This document shows positions 63,065 through 64,000 of a stretch of 64,000 nucleotides of DNA, piece by piece. The DNA is taken from positions 4,316,501 to 4,380,500 of the forward strand of contig NZ_CP009122.1 in NCBI RefSeq assembly GCF_000803645.1, in the 5' to 3' direction. Source of the stretch: Sphingopyxis fribergensis. Lineage in GTDB: Bacteria; Pseudomonadota; Alphaproteobacteria; Sphingomonadales; Sphingomonadaceae. Under the pieces are notes generated by a model, which was given only the letters and a program-made list of their open reading frames with translations, was not told where the DNA came from and did not search any database. Each line of letters begins with the position of its first letter. Position 1 is the first letter of the stretch. A program made the position numbers and the translations under genes.

Positions 63065-64000
63065 TCATTTCCCGATGCAGAAGCGCCCGAACAGTGCGTC
63101 GAGCATGTCCTCGACCCCGGCCCGCCCGGTGATCCGGTCGAGCGCGCCGCCAGCGAGCCTAAGCCGTTCAGCGAGCAGGATTAAATCCCTCGCTTCGCGC
63201 GATCTCGTGTCAATAGTCAGCCAATCGCGCGCCTCGGCGAGCGCCGCGCGCTGGCGCTGACGCAGCGCCGCTTCGCCCTCGCGCGGCAGCAAGGTCCGCG
63301 CCATGTCGACGATATATTTATGGAGCTTAGCCATCCCCTCTCCCGTCACCGCCGACAGGATCAGGTCGCAATGCGCTGCGTCGGCTTCGGCGGCCGCATC
63401 GCCGCGCCAGCGATCCGCCTGCGCCGCGATCAATATGGCCCGCGGATGATCGGGTGCCTCTTTCGGCGATCCGAGCCATAACAGGATATCCGCCGCCTCG
63501 ACTGCCGCCTTCGCCCGGTCGATGCCGATCATTTCGATGTCGTCGGCGCTTTCCGCACGCAGCCCGGCCGTATCAGAAAACCGCATCGCGATCCCGTCAA
63601 GCGCAAGCGACGTCTCGACAACATCGCGCGTCGTTCCTTCTATCGGCGACACGATCGCCAATTCGCGCCGCGCCAACGCATTGATCAAGGTCGATTTTCC
63701 GGCATTGGGGGGCCCCGCAATCACCACCGACAGCCCCTCGGCGATCACCTCCGCCGCCGGCCGCGCCAACCAGGCGCCGAGGTCTTCGGCCAGCGCCGCC
63801 ATCCCCGAAATCAAACGCCGCGCGACAACTTCGCCAACTTCGACATCATCCTCATCGGCAAAATTCAGCTCGGCCTCGGCCCCCGCCATCAACGTTAGCA
63901 GCCGATCCTGCCAACCCTCGACCGCGCGCGACACATGCCCACTTGCCAGCCCGAGCGCCTGCACCCGCTGGCTTTCGGTCTCCGCCGCAAGCAGGTCGGC
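63065..64000 (-). CDS. mnmE: tRNA modification GTPase MnmE, 5' end outside window
   Basis: The frame is open to the right edge, with [17 protein letters not shown] upstream text as in the family. G domain: G1 [13 protein letters not shown]3 SDTAGLR. It ends with the conserved CIGK. GTP-driven partner of MnmG in U34 modification. About the first 140 residues (the folate-binding domain) lie outside. Confidence 0.94.
   Translation of the reverse strand, partial: ADLLAAETESQRVQALGLASGHVSRAVEGWQDRLLTLMAGAEAELNFADEDDVEVGEVVARRLISGMAALAEDLGAWLARPAAEVIAEGLSVVIAGPPNAGKSTLINALARRELAIVSPIEGTTRDVVETSLALDGIAMRFSDTAGLRAESADDIEMIGIDRAKAAVEAADILLWLGSPKEAPDHPRAILIAAQADRWRGDAAAEADAAHCDLILSAVTGEGMAKLHKYIVDMARTLLPREGEAALRQRQRAALAEARDWLTIDTRSREARDLILLAERLRLAGGALDRITGRAGVEDMLDALFGRFCIGK

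Overview
The window reads as chromosomal DNA of a sphingomonad alphaproteobacterium, most like Sphingopyxis. It is GC-rich, has two large TonB-dependent receptors, and carries the alphaproteobacterial order mnmE-mnmG-rsmG-parA-parB at its right end. One perfect and two near-perfect parS sites lie among these genes, which places the right end close to the replication origin. Genus is an inference from gene content only.

Left part (1-3195): a partial asparagine-synthase-like gene, a DUF6445-like putative oxygenase that overlaps it tail to tail, and a lipoprotein. This is probably the end of another integrated element that continues beyond the left edge.

Island (3249-18872): bounded by a 53-bp direct repeat that is the 3' part of a tRNA-Arg(CCG) gene (3196-3248 and 18873-18925, the latter inside the intact tRNA). 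It starts with a truncated integrase. Its core is a phosphonate module: a DUF5690 membrane transporter, a TIGR03364-type FAD amine oxidoreductase and phosphonoacetaldehyde hydrolase (one operon), a TonB receptor followed by a GntR/UTRA regulator, a PhnZ-like HD oxygenase, and a secreted purple-acid-phosphatase-like enzyme. No PhnW transaminase is present, so the FAD enzyme probably makes phosphonoacetaldehyde by oxidative deamination. Four copies of a CTGGTATAGNCCAG-like palindrome lie ahead of the four transcription units and resemble the known PhnF operator, so a single regulon is likely. The rest of the island holds an exonuclease III remnant, a TauE/SafE exporter with a LysR regulator, an alpha/beta hydrolase with a TetR regulator, and one unknown protein. 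A second, orphaned tRNA-Arg 5' half at 19125-19167 and repeated arm-like sequences point to several successive integrations at this tRNA.

Backbone (19266-53823): a YeiH-type exporter; a zinc-ribbon protein; ftsE-ftsX-ydcF-plsC; tyrA-hisC divergent from metX-metW; a TetR regulator divergent from a TonB receptor; glutaryl-CoA dehydrogenase with a frameshifted CoA transferase; hemC-hemD with a mitofilin-like protein; tsaD-gpsA and a flippase; a PfkB kinase; queG; an ABC exporter; a CYP153-like P450; msrB; a three-gene envelope-glycan operon (FAD mutase-like, GtrA, GT-C); a patatin; and rsgA.

Right part (54030-64000): a chaperone-usher-like fimbrial operon with a DUF4402 pilin and an internal terminator, then parB, parA, rsmG, mnmG and partial mnmE on the minus strand.
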